From Pediococcus damnosus (GTDB lineage Bacteria > Bacillota > Bacilli > Lactobacillales > Lactobacillaceae): DNA of 47,389 bases. A program made the translations under genes and the position numbers. Below are positions 30,516 to 41,598 of this stretch, in pieces. The notes under the pieces are model-generated. The model made no database searches and was not told the DNA's origin. It saw only the letters and a list, made by a program, of their open reading frames with translations. The stretch spans positions 1 through 47,389 of the forward strand of contig NZ_JQBD01000010.1 of assembly GCF_001437255.1 (NCBI RefSeq). Direction: 5' to 3'. Positions within the stretch are counted from its first letter, which is position 1. Each line of letters begins with the position of its first letter.

Positions 30516-30544
30516 AAAGGCCTAACAATTTTTGTCAGGCCTTT
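30514..30544. terminator. Bidirectional terminator, phosphatase/sortase
   Basis: AAAGGCCT/AGGCCTTT arms with further ACAA/TTGT pairing have A/T runs on both sides. It sits between two convergent genes. Confidence 0.8.
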
Positions 30545-30559
30545 GCACTCTAGAAAGCA

Positions 30560-31276
30560 TTACTTATTATTAAAGTTTTTTGTAAAGCCCTTCTGAATTT
30601 TTTCAGGAGCTTTTTTATATGGCACTGAACCTTCATATTTACCACGAATCATTAATCGATTGGCTCCGGTTGCATCACACGTAATCAATGTGATCAATTT
30701 CTTGTTTGGCACATTATTGATAACATCCACCCGAGTCGCGGCAATAAACTTCCGTTCCGTTGCCTTATAACTATAAATCCGTTTAAGATCAGTTACATAG
30801 ATCATCATTCCTGGCCGCATCTTCCAATATAACGGACTGAACAAAATATCTTTACGTACCATATGATGACCTGCCAAGGCGTAATTGCCTTGACCCATCT
30901 TCATATTGGCTTTTAAGGTAGCTGCCGTCAAAGCCAAATTTTCATTGGTTATCCCGTTTGTAATCTGGAGGTTTAACTTTACCTTTGGGATACTTATCTC
31001 GCCCACTACGTCCAATTTTGAGGCATTGGTGCGGGCTTTAGCCACTGTTTGAAAATCTAGTGATTTAACACTTTGAAAATCATAACTGGCTTTCTTCTTT
31101 TTATTTTTTGCAATTGACTGTTGCGTAACCTGTGGTTTGTATGAATCAACCAGCCAGTCCTTAATTTGGGCATTAAAAATTAACGCCAAACTCACAAGTA
31201 ATAAAAGAAAAACTAAAATGGTGGCTAGCCATCTTCCAAACTTAGATGTTTTTTTTGAAGTAGATTTTTTTGACAT
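30560..31276 (-). CDS. srtA: Class A sortase
   Basis: Anchors LPXTG-type surface proteins to peptidoglycan at the outer face of the membrane. One N-terminal membrane segment (about 17-35) is followed by the sortase beta-barrel. The catalytic His137 is in AGHHM, Cys200 in the TLITC motif, and an Arg lies in the following strand (NRLMIRGKY). The 238-residue length and membrane topology fit the housekeeping class A enzyme. The ATG has AAGGAG. No substrate gene is adjacent, as expected for SrtA. Confidence 0.93.
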   Translation of the reverse strand: MSKKSTSKKTSKFGRWLATILVFLLLLVSLALIFNAQIKDWLVDSYKPQVTQQSIAKNKKKKASYDFQSVKSLDFQTVAKARTNASKLDVVGEISIPKVKLNLQITNGITNENLALTAATLKANMKMGQGNYALAGHHMVRKDILFSPLYWKMRPGMMIYVTDLKRIYSYKATERKFIAATRVDVINNVPNKKLITLITCDATGANRLMIRGKYEGSVPYKKAPEKIQKGFTKNFNNK

Positions 31277-31362
31277 GTGTATCTCCTTGTCACTTAAATA
31301 GTGGTATTCTAATAAATATGGTTTTACTGATTCATTTATAATCTTAGAAAGGGTGTCAAACT

Positions 31363-32598
31363 GTGATTTCTAAAATAACAAATTTCTTTTCAAAAAAACG
31401 CGCCCCGTGGGAGCAAAACTTAATTGTCCTGTGGTTTGGCACTTTCATGGCAGGAATGGCTTTTAGTGAAGTCATGCCTTTTCTGTCTTTATACGTCGAT
31501 ACCCTTGGGCAATTCAGTAAGCAACAACTTACATTTTACAGTGGTATTACATATTCCGCAACCTATTTAGTAACCGCCTTGGTTTCGCCAATCTGGGGAA
31601 GACTAGCAGATTCAAAAGGACGTAAGTTAATGATTCTGCGCGCCTCACTTGGGATGGCATTTGTGCTTGGGGCGATGGGCTTTGTCCAAAACGTCTGGCA
31701 ACTCATTGCCCTCCGAATGCTTCAGGGAGTCTTTTCCGGATATATTAGTAATTCTAATGCACTTTTAGCTACCGAAACGCCGAAAGAAAAAAGCGGGTTG
31801 GCACTTGGAACCCTCTCAACAGGTTATGTCAGCGGTAATCTAATTGGTCCCTTGCTTGGAGGTGCTTTAGCTGAGTTCTTCTCGTATCGCGTAACCTTCT
31901 TTATTACCGGCGGGCTTTTACTGATTGTGTTTTTCCTCAGTTACTTCTTTGTTCATGAGCATTTTCATCCGGTAAAACGGGCCAAACCTTTGTCGACAAA
32001 AGAAGTTATCGGTAAACTAGAAAATCCCAAAATTGTGTTTGGTATGTTTATAACTACCATGATCATCCAAGCTTCGAATAATTCGATCACCCCCATTTTA
32101 AGTTTATATGTCCGCCAATTGATGCACAATATCGGCCCAGTCACCTTAGTTGCCGGCGTAATTGCAGCAATTCCGGGAATTGCAACACTGTTCTCGGCTC
32201 CTCGTTTGGGTGAGGTTGGTGATCGCATCGGCACTGAAAAGATTTTGTCGATTGGCTTCATTTTTGCGATCTGTATGTATATTCCGATGGCATTTGTCCA
32301 TTCCGTTTGGTTATTGGGATTTTTCCGTTTCATGGTTGGTATCTCTGATGGCGCTATGTTACCCGCCGTTCAGGCCATTCTTTCCAAGCGATCGCCTGCC
32401 GAAGTTACCGGCCGAGTATTTAGTTGGAACCAATCTTTCCAAGCACTAGGCAACATGTCCGGACCCTTAATTGGATCGGCAGTTTCTGGCGCCTTTGATT
32501 ACGGATCAGTTTTCATCTCTACTTCCATCCTAGTCGCTATAAACTTTATCCTTGTCCAAATAAACACACATTCTGATCGCCATGCACGTGCAAACTAA
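31363..32598 (+). CDS. MFS multidrug-type efflux transporter
   Basis: A 411-residue protein with about 12 membrane segments. The major facilitator motif A GRLADSKGRKLMILR lies between segments 2 and 3, and the motif C-like GPLLGG in segment 5 is typical of drug:H+ antiporters. The substrate is unknown. The GTG start is preceded by AAAGGGTG. It is divergent from srtA, with 86 bases between them. Confidence 0.9.
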   Translation: MISKITNFFSKKRAPWEQNLIVLWFGTFMAGMAFSEVMPFLSLYVDTLGQFSKQQLTFYSGITYSATYLVTALVSPIWGRLADSKGRKLMILRASLGMAFVLGAMGFVQNVWQLIALRMLQGVFSGYISNSNALLATETPKEKSGLALGTLSTGYVSGNLIGPLLGGALAEFFSYRVTFFITGGLLLIVFFLSYFFVHEHFHPVKRAKPLSTKEVIGKLENPKIVFGMFITTMIIQASNNSITPILSLYVRQLMHNIGPVTLVAGVIAAIPGIATLFSAPRLGEVGDRIGTEKILSIGFIFAICMYIPMAFVHSVWLLGFFRFMVGISDGAMLPAVQAILSKRSPAEVTGRVFSWNQSFQALGNMSGPLIGSAVSGAFDYGSVFISTSILVAINFILVQINTHSDRHARAN

Positions 32599-32654
32599 AA
32601 AATCCAGCTTTCCCCTAGCAGTAGAACTGCTATTGAGAGAAAGCTGGATTTTTT
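32597..32654. terminator. Bidirectional terminator, MFS gene/rpmE2
   Basis: A perfect 16-bp stem (AAAAAATCCAGCTTTC with its complement) has an inner AGCAGT/ACTGCT hairpin. The A/T runs serve both convergent genes. Its first bases overlap the MFS stop codon. Confidence 0.9.
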
Positions 32655-32712
32655 AATATAATAAAAAAGCGCAAGCCAACATTGCTGTGACTTGAGCTTT
32701 TCAAATTTATGC

Positions 32713-32970
32713 TTACTTTTTGTCTTCTGTAAGACCGTATTTCTTGCTGAAACGATCGACAGTTCCATCGACTTGGTTGAACTTCTGACGACCTGTGTAG
32801 AATGGGTGAGAATCAGATGAAATTTCAACACGAACTAATGGATATTCTTTACCATCGTCCATCTTAATGGTTTCTGCAGAATTCTTTGTTGAACCGGAAA
32901 TAAATTTAAAACCAGTTGTTGAATCCTGAAATACGACATCGTGATAATCTGGATGAATTCCTTTTTTCAT
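32713..32970 (-). CDS. rpmE2: Ribosomal protein L31, type B
   Basis: An 85-residue 50S protein starting [14 protein letters not shown] and containing [10 protein letters not shown]. The CxxC zinc motif of type A L31 is absent, which defines the zinc-independent type B. ATG 32970 has AAGGAG ten bases upstream; the longer frame is unsupported. Downstream of rho as in Bacillus (murZ-rho-rpmE), though there the L31 is type A. Confidence 0.96.
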   Translation of the reverse strand: MKKGIHPDYHDVVFQDSTTGFKFISGSTKNSAETIKMDDGKEYPLVRVEISSDSHPFYTGRQKFNQVDGTVDRFSKKYGLTEDKK

Positions 32971-33078
32971 TGTTAGTACACTCCTTTGCCATGAGTCATT
33001 TACTGAGACATAGTTATTTTTCATAATTAATCAACGTTCATTATAATATCATGAATATCTGTTATACGCAAACCAATT

Positions 33079-34371
33079 TTACCGAGATTGGCGATTTCGT
33101 CCCGCAGATTTGAACTTAACATTTTTAATATCACGCAAAAATTCTTTGTCATTTTTGGTGTTACGTAAAAATTGTAACAATTGCTCTGTGGTTTCCAGTG
33201 AATCGCCAACCATTGCCCGTCGAATGCGCCAAACTTCGTCCAAAGTACTTTGTGGCAGTAAAAGCTCTTCTTTTCGAGTTCCTGATTGTTTGATATCTAG
33301 AGCTGGGAAAACCCGTCGTTCTGCAAGTTCCCGCGATAATGTTAATTCTGAGTTACCTGTTCCCTTAAATTCTTCATAAATGACATCATCTAATCGACTG
33401 CCCGTTTCTACCAAAGTAGTCCCCAGGATGGTTAAACTACCACCCTCCTCAATATTACGAGCGGCACCAAAGAATTTTTTAGGCTTGTAAAAAGCAGCTG
33501 GATCAATCCCACCTGATAAAGTTCGTCCACTCGGTGGAATCACCAAATTGTAAGCACGTGTTAACCGAGTGATGGAATCTAACAAGATCACAACGTCTTC
33601 TTTGTCCTCTACCAAACGAAGTGCCCGTTCTAAAACTAGCTCCGAAACCTTGATATGATTTTTGGGTTCTTTATCAAAAGTAGACGATACCACTTCGCCT
33701 TTAATTGAACGTTCCAAGTCAGTAACTTCTTCGGGCCGTTCATCAATCAACAACACAATGAGTTTAACCTTAGGATAATTGGTTGCAATTCCATTGGCAA
33801 TCGCCTTTAAAAGAGTTGTCTTTCCTGCTTTAGGTGGAGCTACAATTAATCCCCGCTGGCCAAATCCAATCGGCGTAAAAATATCAACTAAGCGCGTTGA
33901 TAATACATCAGTGGTTGTTTCCAATTTAATTTGTTGTTTTGGATAAACCGGGGTTAAAGCTGGAAAATGTGGTCTTTGCTTTGCTTCTTCAGGATTTTTT
34001 CCGTTAACCTGATCCACATGCATCAAACCGTAGTAACGCTCGGAAGGCTTAGGATGCCTTGCTTTCCCTGTTACTAAATCGCCATTACGGAGCCCAAATC
34101 TAGTGATCTGAGATGCTGAAATGTATATATCTTCTTGAGATGGACCATAATTGATCGGCCTTAAGAAACCAAAGCCTTCTTGGGAAACAATATCCAAGAC
34201 GCCTTCCATTTCCACAAAATCTTGTTCTTTAGCCTGGGCACGAACAATGGCAAGTGCTAACTCAGCCTTGTTCATTTGTCCATAATACGGGATCTTAAAC
34301 TGGCGAGCAAAACTATAAATCTGTTTGAGCGTCATATTTTGTAATTCCGCCATCGTTAAAAAATCGCTCAT
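33079..34371 (-). CDS. rho: Transcription termination factor Rho
   Basis: Hexameric RNA-dependent ATPase that ends transcription. An N-terminal helical segment is followed by the cold-shock-like RNA-binding domain (about 60-125, EGFGFLRP). The ATPase core has Walker [12 protein letters not shown], Walker [11 protein letters not shown], and the Q/R-loop region. The 430 residues lack the long N-terminal insertions of some phyla. AGAGG precedes the ATG. It starts nine bases after the murA stop, implying one operon. Confidence 0.97.
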   Translation of the reverse strand: MSDFLTMAELQNMTLKQIYSFARQFKIPYYGQMNKAELALAIVRAQAKEQDFVEMEGVLDIVSQEGFGFLRPINYGPSQEDIYISASQITRFGLRNGDLVTGKARHPKPSERYYGLMHVDQVNGKNPEEAKQRPHFPALTPVYPKQQIKLETTTDVLSTRLVDIFTPIGFGQRGLIVAPPKAGKTTLLKAIANGIATNYPKVKLIVLLIDERPEEVTDLERSIKGEVVSSTFDKEPKNHIKVSELVLERALRLVEDKEDVVILLDSITRLTRAYNLVIPPSGRTLSGGIDPAAFYKPKKFFGAARNIEEGGSLTILGTTLVETGSRLDDVIYEEFKGTGNSELTLSRELAERRVFPALDIKQSGTRKEELLLPQSTLDEVWRIRRAMVGDSLETTEQLLQFLRNTKNDKEFLRDIKNVKFKSAGRNRQSR

Positions 34372-34380
34372 AGTTTACCT

Positions 34381-35661
34381 CTATTTTACTTTTTCTGTTT
34401 CGTCACTCACAATTTTAATATCGGCACCTAATTGCTTTAATTTATAGACAATCCGATCATAACCGCGAAGAATATTTTCTGCTTTTTGGATAATTGTTGT
34501 CCCATTTGCCATAAGTCCAGCAATCATTAATGCGGCACCAGCACGAATCTCTCCTGCTTCAACCGTTGCGCCATGCAACTCATCGGTATGATCGACAATA
34601 ATAATATCATTTTCAACCCGGACGTTAGCTCCCATTTTCTGGAGCTGAGAAATATGTTTAATTCGTTTAGGATAAATACTATCAATAATCACGCTGCTTC
34701 CGTCAGCCTTCATCAGCGCGGGGGTAATTGGTTGTTGTAAATCGGTGGCAAAACCAGGAAATGGATTTGTTTTAATTTCAATTGGATGCAGATTCTTCGT
34801 TTTTGGAACATAAATACTATCATCGCCAACTTGTAAATCAACACCCAATTCAAGAAGTTTCGAGTTAAAGGATTCCAAATGCTCTGGAATAATGTTATTG
34901 ATTTGAATGCCATCACCAACTGAGGCTGCTAATGACAAATAAGTCCCAGCTTCAATACGATCTGGAATAATGGTATGCGTCGCGTTACTTCGAAGACTGT
35001 CCACGCCTTCAATCCGGATCACATCAGTCCCTGCTCCCCGAATTTTAGCGCCCAAACTATTCAAGAAGGACACCAGGTCAATGATTTCAGGCTCACGAGC
35101 CGCATTTTCAATGGTTGTTTGTCCATGTGCCTTAACAGCTGCTAAAGTCACATTGATCGTCGCTCCTACTGACACAACGTCTAAGAAAATATGGGCTCCA
35201 TGTAATTCATGCGTATCGGTCGTAATGTAGACAGAATCATTTTTTTCGTTAACCGTGGCTCCTAAAGCTTTGAACCCTTTAATGTGTTGATCAATTGGAC
35301 GAGACCCAATGTTATCACCACCGGGAAAACTTACCGTGGCTCGTTTAAAACGACCAAGCAGTGCACCCATAAAGTAATAGGAAGCACGCAAACTTTTAAT
35401 TGCCCTACTAGGTAAGGCACTTTCAATTATATTAGTTGGATCAATTTCCATGACACCATCTTTAAACGTTGAGTGGACATTCATAGATTCTAAAATAATC
35501 ATCAAATTATGAACGTCCAAGATGTCAGGAACAGAGTCTAGGCGGACAGGGGTATCGGCTAAAATTGCAGCTGGAATTAACGCCACTGTGCTATTTTTTG
35601 CACCGCCGATTGTTACCTCACCGGAAAGTTGTCGTCCGCCTCGGATTACCATTTTTTTCAT
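34381..35661 (-). CDS. murA2: UDP-GlcNAc 1-carboxyvinyltransferase, Asp-type MurA paralogue
   Basis: Transfers enolpyruvate from PEP to UDP-GlcNAc, the committed step of peptidoglycan synthesis. Substrate-binding KNS (Lys22) is present. The catalytic loop reads FPGGDNIGSRPIDQH, so the usual cysteine (Cys115 in E. coli) is Asp116 here; the codon is clearly GAT. Synteny with rho, rpmE and pyrG matches Bacillus murZ (murAB), so a second murA is probably elsewhere. ATG 35661 (426 residues) has GAGGAA upstream; the GTG at 35676 is within that site. Confidence 0.95.
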   Translation of the reverse strand: MKKMVIRGGRQLSGEVTIGGAKNSTVALIPAAILADTPVRLDSVPDILDVHNLMIILESMNVHSTFKDGVMEIDPTNIIESALPSRAIKSLRASYYFMGALLGRFKRATVSFPGGDNIGSRPIDQHIKGFKALGATVNEKNDSVYITTDTHELHGAHIFLDVVSVGATINVTLAAVKAHGQTTIENAAREPEIIDLVSFLNSLGAKIRGAGTDVIRIEGVDSLRSNATHTIIPDRIEAGTYLSLAASVGDGIQINNIIPEHLESFNSKLLELGVDLQVGDDSIYVPKTKNLHPIEIKTNPFPGFATDLQQPITPALMKADGSSVIIDSIYPKRIKHISQLQKMGANVRVENDIIIVDHTDELHGATVEAGEIRAGAALMIAGLMANGTTIIQKAENILRGYDRIVYKLKQLGADIKIVSDETEKVK

Positions 35662-35894
35662 GTGTACTTTCCTCACTTATAAACATCCTAATAATGTACA
35701 GTCAATTCTAATCATAAATAATCTATATGAAAAAAACAACCATGAATTTAAATAAATTCCCATGTAAACCCGTACAAGGGTCGTTTTGCCCATATAACTT
35801 ATTCTTGATTAACTTATTGGTAATCTTCATCCATATAAAATAAAAAAATAGCAAATGAAATCGAAAAAATTCATCTGCTACTTTCAATTTTATT

Positions 35895-37499
<1,605 letters not shown>

Positions 37500-37541
37500 C
37501 TAACTCCTTTGAGGTTTTTTAAGGGACATTCAAAAAATAAT

Positions 37542-37574
37542 AAAAAAGCTCCCTATCCATTTGGAATAGGGAGC
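37542..37574 (-). terminator. Attenuator hairpin in the pyrG leader
   Basis: A 9-bp stem (GCTCCCTAT/ATAGGGAGC) with extra inner pairs and a run of six T forms an intrinsic terminator between the pyrG promoter and the gene. The 5' arm on the minus strand is C/T-rich (GCTCCCTATTCC), as needed to pair with G-tracts added to the transcript start. Confidence 0.88.
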
Positions 37575-37617
37575 ACAATCTAAAATCCGTACTGTTGGCT
37601 TTGCACACAGCAAAGCG

Positions 37618-37656
37618 CCCAATAAAGATAATACAAGGTAACTAAGATAATGTCAA
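37618..37656 (-). promoter_or_regulatory. pyrG promoter with GGG start
   Basis: The minus strand shows a perfect -35 TTGACA (37651-37656), a 17-base spacer and -10 TATTAT (37628-37633). Seven bases later the expected start is GGGCGC (first G at 37620). A GGGC start is the signature of Bacillus-type pyrG control, where low CTP makes polymerase stutter and add extra Gs. Confidence 0.85.
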
Positions 37657-37671
37657 GCCTTACAAACAGAC

Positions 37672-38256
37672 TTATTCGTCATCATCGGAATCATCGTCAT
37701 CAAGCTCTGAAAGTTGGCCTTCAATGCCATCTGGCAAATCATCGTCAGGTAAATCATCATTATCGTCATCATCTTTTGAGGTGTCTGTATAATCATCGTT
37801 GTTCGCAGTCGCATCAAAGTCATCGTCGTCGTTTCCGGCCACAACATCGTCATCATCTTCTGGATCATCGGCATCATAATCAATCACATCATCGTCGTCA
37901 GCAGCATCAGCTAAGAAAGCATTAACCTTCTTACGCTTCTTTTTCTTAGGACGATCATCATCTTCATCATCTTCAGTATGAATAACAGCCTCATCAATGG
38001 ATTCAAAGGGATACCAAGTACGTAAGCCCCAACTATTATCCCCCAAAGAAATAAAGCTACCATCAGTGTTTAAATCAGTATAAAATTGTGACAAACGTTC
38101 ACGGAATTCTTCATCAGTTTTGCCAAGATACTGTTGAACTTCATTGGCGAGATCCACGAAAGCCATGGAATCACCGTGTTGCGCAAGAATTTCATGGGCA
38201 ACCTCAATTAATGAGAGTTCTGTTTTGTCTTGTCCATCAAAAATTTTCAAGTCCAA
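37672..38256 (-). CDS. rpoE: RNA polymerase delta subunit
   Basis: Firmicute-specific polymerase subunit that raises specificity and recycling. Residues 1-90 form the folded HARE-HTH domain (LSLIEVAHEILAQHG, then LGDNSWGLRTWYPF). The rest is a long disordered tail, nearly all Asp/Glu, after a short KKKKRKK patch. That basic-then-acidic layout is known for delta. At 194 residues it is of typical length. TTG is the start, with AGGAC upstream. It is upstream of pyrG, as in Bacillus. Confidence 0.95.
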   Translation of the reverse strand: MDLKIFDGQDKTELSLIEVAHEILAQHGDSMAFVDLANEVQQYLGKTDEEFRERLSQFYTDLNTDGSFISLGDNSWGLRTWYPFESIDEAVIHTEDDEDDDRPKKKKRKKVNAFLADAADDDDVIDYDADDPEDDDDVVAGNDDDDFDATANNDDYTDTSKDDDDNDDLPDDDLPDGIEGQLSELDDDDSDDDE

Positions 38257-38301
38257 AATGGTACACGTCCTTTCAACAGTCTACTCTCCATGATACATTA
38301 C

Positions 38302-38742
38302 TTAAGCCGTAAATTGCAATCTAATTTTATAGTCTCCTAATAAACTTTCACCGGCAAACAATTGATAATTTACATTTACAGTTCCTGAAATTGGTTGATC
38401 ACGCATACGGACCTCTAAAAATGGCGTTACCGTATCTACTGGTAATATCCCATATGGCGTGCGGTAGCGAGCCTGAATTCGTTTACCATTACTAAAACGC
38501 AACCGTAATTTATTTTCACCGGATCTAGTTAGTAACACGTCGCCTTCATTATCAATTTTCATCGTGACTGGCACTGGTTCCTTTGTGTGCTCATCTGTTT
38601 CCTGGTAACGTAAATAAACTGAGTCACCCATTTGAAATAGTTGACCGTCTTCATCAAAGGTAAAATGAGATTGTTCACCTTCTTGTGTAATATACGTATC
38701 CAGGTGAATGGCGATTGGCACGCCAGTATTTAATTCATCCAT
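38302..38742 (-). CDS. DUF1934 family calycin-like protein
   Basis: A 146-residue predicted beta-barrel protein of the DUF1934 family (YwiB-like) with no signal peptide. Pieces such as GDSVYLRYQE and TPFLEVRM are typical. Function is unknown. ATG 38742 has AGGGG ten bases upstream; GTG 38754 overlaps that site. It lies upstream of rpoE in the same direction with 45 bases between, a common neighbourhood in lactobacilli. Confidence 0.85.
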   Translation of the reverse strand: MDELNTGVPIAIHLDTYITQEGEQSHFTFDEDGQLFQMGDSVYLRYQETDEHTKEPVPVTMKIDNEGDVLLTRSGENKLRLRFSNGKRIQARYRTPYGILPVDTVTPFLEVRMRDQPISGTVNVNYQLFAGESLLGDYKIRLQFTA

Positions 38743-38969
38743 CAAAGTCAGCACCCCTTTTCAAAAAACATCTTCCTTATAGTATAAACCAATATGCGTC
38801 ATTCATCATAGTGTTTTGGTTCAGTAATTTACTTATGAATACAAAACAAAACCAACTTCTTTTTTATTGGTGGTTAGGGAACGAACATATCCGCTTAACA
38901 TCAACCAATGGGCAAATCTTTGTTATACTAGTTAGTAACAAATGATTTAATGAAGGGAAGCTTGTTTTC

Positions 38970-40346
38970 ATGGATTATCGCAATCAAATGTTACCAATGG
39001 AAAAAGTGTTTCGAGATCCGGTTCATGATTATGTGTATGTTCAAAACCAAGTTATTTTAGATTTAATTAACACAAAGGAATTTCAGCGGTTACGGCGCAT
39101 TCATCAATTGGGTACGACTTCACTTGTGTTCCATGGCGCTGAGCATACCCGCTTTTCGCACTCCTTAGGCTGTTACGAAGTAGCGCGCAGAATTTGTGAT
39201 AATTTTGAACGCAACTATCCGACAAAAACACCAGGTGATGGCCTTTGGGACAACTCCGAACGGTTAGTCACCCTTTGTGCGGCCCTTCTTCATGATATCG
39301 GTCATGGTGCGTATTCTCATACTTTCGAGCACATTTTTCATACGGATCACGAATGGTATACAGAACAAATTATCACCAGCCCAGAAACTGAAGTAAACAA
39401 GGTTTTGCGACGCGTTTCACCTAAATTTCCGGATGAAGTTGCCAGTGTGATTTCACATAAATATCCAAATCCTCAAGTTGTCCAAATGATTTCTAGCCAA
39501 ATTGATGCTGATCGAATGGATTATCTGCTTCGAGATTCTTACTATACCGGTACCAATTATGGCACGTTTGATTTAACTCGAATTTTACGGGTCATGCGTC
39601 CATATAAGGGTGGTATTGCCTTTTCAATCAGCGGCATTCATGCGGTCGAAGATTTCATTGTCAGCCGGTTTCAAATGTACTTACAGGTTTATTTTCATCC
39701 CGTTTCACGCTCGATGGAAATGATTTTAAGTCATTTGTTGCAACGCGCAAATGAAATTTACGGTGGCAATCAAAAAGATGCCGATAAGCAACGAAATTTT
39801 GTCCCTTATTTCTTGCTTCCATTCTTTGATCACACAGCAACCGTTACCGATTATTTGCGCTTAGACGACGGCGTTTTAAATACTTACTTCCAACAATGGG
39901 AAGACGATCAAGATCCCGTCTTGAATGATTTATCGAAACGCTTTTTAAACCGCATTCCACTCAAATCAGTCCGATTTACACATGAAACCGAATATTTATT
40001 ACCAGAATTACGCAATCTAATTGAAAAAGCTGGTTTCAATAGTACGTATTACACGGCGGTCAATGATAGTTACGATCTCCCTTACGATGCGTACGATCCC
40101 AGCACCAGCAAACCACGAACCCAAATTGAGCTCATGCAACACGATGGCACTTTAGTCGAATTATCCACCGCTAGTGCCCTAGTAGCTGCAATTACCGGTC
40201 GTGTTTCCGGAGATCAGCGATTCTTCTTCCCTAAAAAGATGCTTTCTCAAGATGCCGGCGAACTATTCCATCCGCTTTACCAAGAATTTCAGTCTTACAT
40301 TAAAAATGGCGTGCTTATGGACGCAAAGGAGGGCCATCTTTCATGA
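38970..40346 (+). CDS. HD-domain phosphohydrolase (YwfO/dGTPase-like)
   Basis: A 458-residue cytoplasmic HD-superfamily protein. Metal ligands are visible in HTRFSHSLG, ALLHDIGHGAYSHTFEH and SSQIDADRMDYLLRDS, so the metal centre looks complete. Relatives such as YwfO are dGTPase-like, and some act on other nucleotides; the substrate here is not provable. Upstream, TGTTATACT at about 38920 suggests an extended -10. It overlaps the next gene by four bases (ATGA), so the two are translationally coupled. Confidence 0.92.
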   Translation: MDYRNQMLPMEKVFRDPVHDYVYVQNQVILDLINTKEFQRLRRIHQLGTTSLVFHGAEHTRFSHSLGCYEVARRICDNFERNYPTKTPGDGLWDNSERLVTLCAALLHDIGHGAYSHTFEHIFHTDHEWYTEQIITSPETEVNKVLRRVSPKFPDEVASVISHKYPNPQVVQMISSQIDADRMDYLLRDSYYTGTNYGTFDLTRILRVMRPYKGGIAFSISGIHAVEDFIVSRFQMYLQVYFHPVSRSMEMILSHLLQRANEIYGGNQKDADKQRNFVPYFLLPFFDHTATVTDYLRLDDGVLNTYFQQWEDDQDPVLNDLSKRFLNRIPLKSVRFTHETEYLLPELRNLIEKAGFNSTYYTAVNDSYDLPYDAYDPSTSKPRTQIELMQHDGTLVELSTASALVAAITGRVSGDQRFFFPKKMLSQDAGELFHPLYQEFQSYIKNGVLMDAKEGHLS

Positions 40347-41149
40347 TTAAACTAATTGCCATTGACTTAGATGGCACGCTTTTAACAGACGACAAACACA
40401 TTGCCGCAGAAACAGTTACGGCCATCAAACAGGCCAGCCAATCAGGTGTTAAAGTCGTTTTGTGCTCCGGTCGTCCCCTTACCGGCGTGGCTGAGCACCT
40501 CCACACACTTGGTCTTTCCGGTAATGATCAGTATGTCATCACCTTTAATGGTGCTTTAGTGCAGACTATTGAAGGTCGTGTCCTGATTCATCACACGCTA
40601 AATTATAATGACTACACAGATTTAGAAGCCTTAAGCCGGAAATTGCATAACCATTTTCATGTTGAAACAGAAAATCACATTTACACTGCAAATAAAAATA
40701 TTAGTCCTTATACGATTGGCGAAAGTTTTTATGTACGCATGGCCATCCGTTATCGGGCGGTTGGCGATATGCCGGCTAATTTTAAAATTTCTAAAGGTAT
40801 GTTTATTGACCCACCCGAAAAAATTACGGAACTTCGAAAAAAAATTCCACAAACATTTTTAGATAAGTACTACTTTGTTCAAAGTGAACCTTATTTTCTA
40901 GAGGTATTGAACAAGTCTGCCAGCAAAGGCAACGCATTGAAAGGTCTAACTAAGCGCCTAAATTTGCTGCCAGAAAATGTCATGGCCATCGGTGATCAGG
41001 GCAATGATTTATCCATGTTACAATTTGCCGGTACTCCTGTTGCCATGGGAAATGCCATCCCTGAAGCTAAAAAACTGGCTACATTTATCACGAGTACCAA
41101 TGAAGAAAACGGCGTCGCAAAAGCAATTCAAAAATTCGTTTTAGATTAA
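40343..41149 (+). CDS. Cof-type HAD-IIB phosphatase
   Basis: A 268-residue haloacid dehalogenase-like hydrolase. Motif I DLDGTLL carries the nucleophile aspartate. Motif II is CSGRP, and motifs III and IV lie in KGNALKGL and AIGDQGNDLSML. The cap domain is the C2B type of Cof/YidA, whose members dephosphorylate sugar phosphates, FMN or PLP. The substrate is unknown. It is coupled to the HD gene by an ATGA overlap. Confidence 0.93.
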   Translation: MIKLIAIDLDGTLLTDDKHIAAETVTAIKQASQSGVKVVLCSGRPLTGVAEHLHTLGLSGNDQYVITFNGALVQTIEGRVLIHHTLNYNDYTDLEALSRKLHNHFHVETENHIYTANKNISPYTIGESFYVRMAIRYRAVGDMPANFKISKGMFIDPPEKITELRKKIPQTFLDKYYFVQSEPYFLEVLNKSASKGNALKGLTKRLNLLPENVMAIGDQGNDLSMLQFAGTPVAMGNAIPEAKKLATFITSTNEENGVAKAIQKFVLD

Positions 41150-41160
41150 AAATTACCAAT

Positions 41161-41198
41161 AAAGGACACCCCGGCTTTTAAGCTGGCGTGCCCTTTTT
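41161..41198. terminator. Terminator after the HAD gene, possibly bidirectional
   Basis: An imperfect GC-rich stem (AAAGGACACCCCGGCTT against AGCTGGCGTGCCCTTT) ends in TTTTT. It lies between convergent genes. Confidence 0.85.
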
Positions 41199-41201
41199 GA
41201 T

Positions 41202-41564
41202 TTAAAATAACGAAATTAAAACACTGACAATAATCGTAAAACTCCCAATATTTAGGAAGTAACGGGCCGGCTTGGTTATCACAATCGGGCCATTTTTTTC
41301 TCGGCCAACCTTATGCACATCAATTTTCTTTCTATCCGAATCATCTTCACCCTTAGCGGGACGCCGAAACCAACCCGTGAATAAATGACCTCGCTCCAAT
41401 ACAAAGAAAATACCAACGATCAATAGTAACAATCCTGCCATAAAAAAGTGATTGCTCACTTTTAACGGGTCTTTAAAAATTAACCAATCAATAAGCATTA
41501 ATATTACAATCAAGGCTTCACTGGTCAAGGCTTTGTGCTTTTTTATATTTTCCGTAATTGTCAC
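41202..41564 (-). CDS. DUF3899-like small membrane protein
   Basis: A 120-residue protein with three hydrophobic segments (about 15-30, 40-56, 102-118) and a charged cytoplasmic-type loop between the second and third (EDDSDRKKIDVHKVGREK). It resembles the DUF3899 family; no function is known. It is downstream of the BrkB-type gene in the same direction with a 34-base gap, so they may be co-transcribed. Confidence 0.75.
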   Translation of the reverse strand: MTITENIKKHKALTSEALIVILMLIDWLIFKDPLKVSNHFFMAGLLLLIVGIFFVLERGHLFTGWFRRPAKGEDDSDRKKIDVHKVGREKNGPIVITKPARYFLNIGSFTIIVSVLISLF

Positions 41565-41598
41565 ACCTTTAACTTAAATTATGTTTGTATTATACCAG

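Noticed and set aside
37650-37925. Open frames rich in His, Arg and Ser (plus strand), and Met/Thr-rich frame (minus strand), over the rpoE tail
   Set aside because: These are shadows of the repetitive Asp/Glu codons of the RNA polymerase delta tail; no ribosome-binding sites and no family resemblance.
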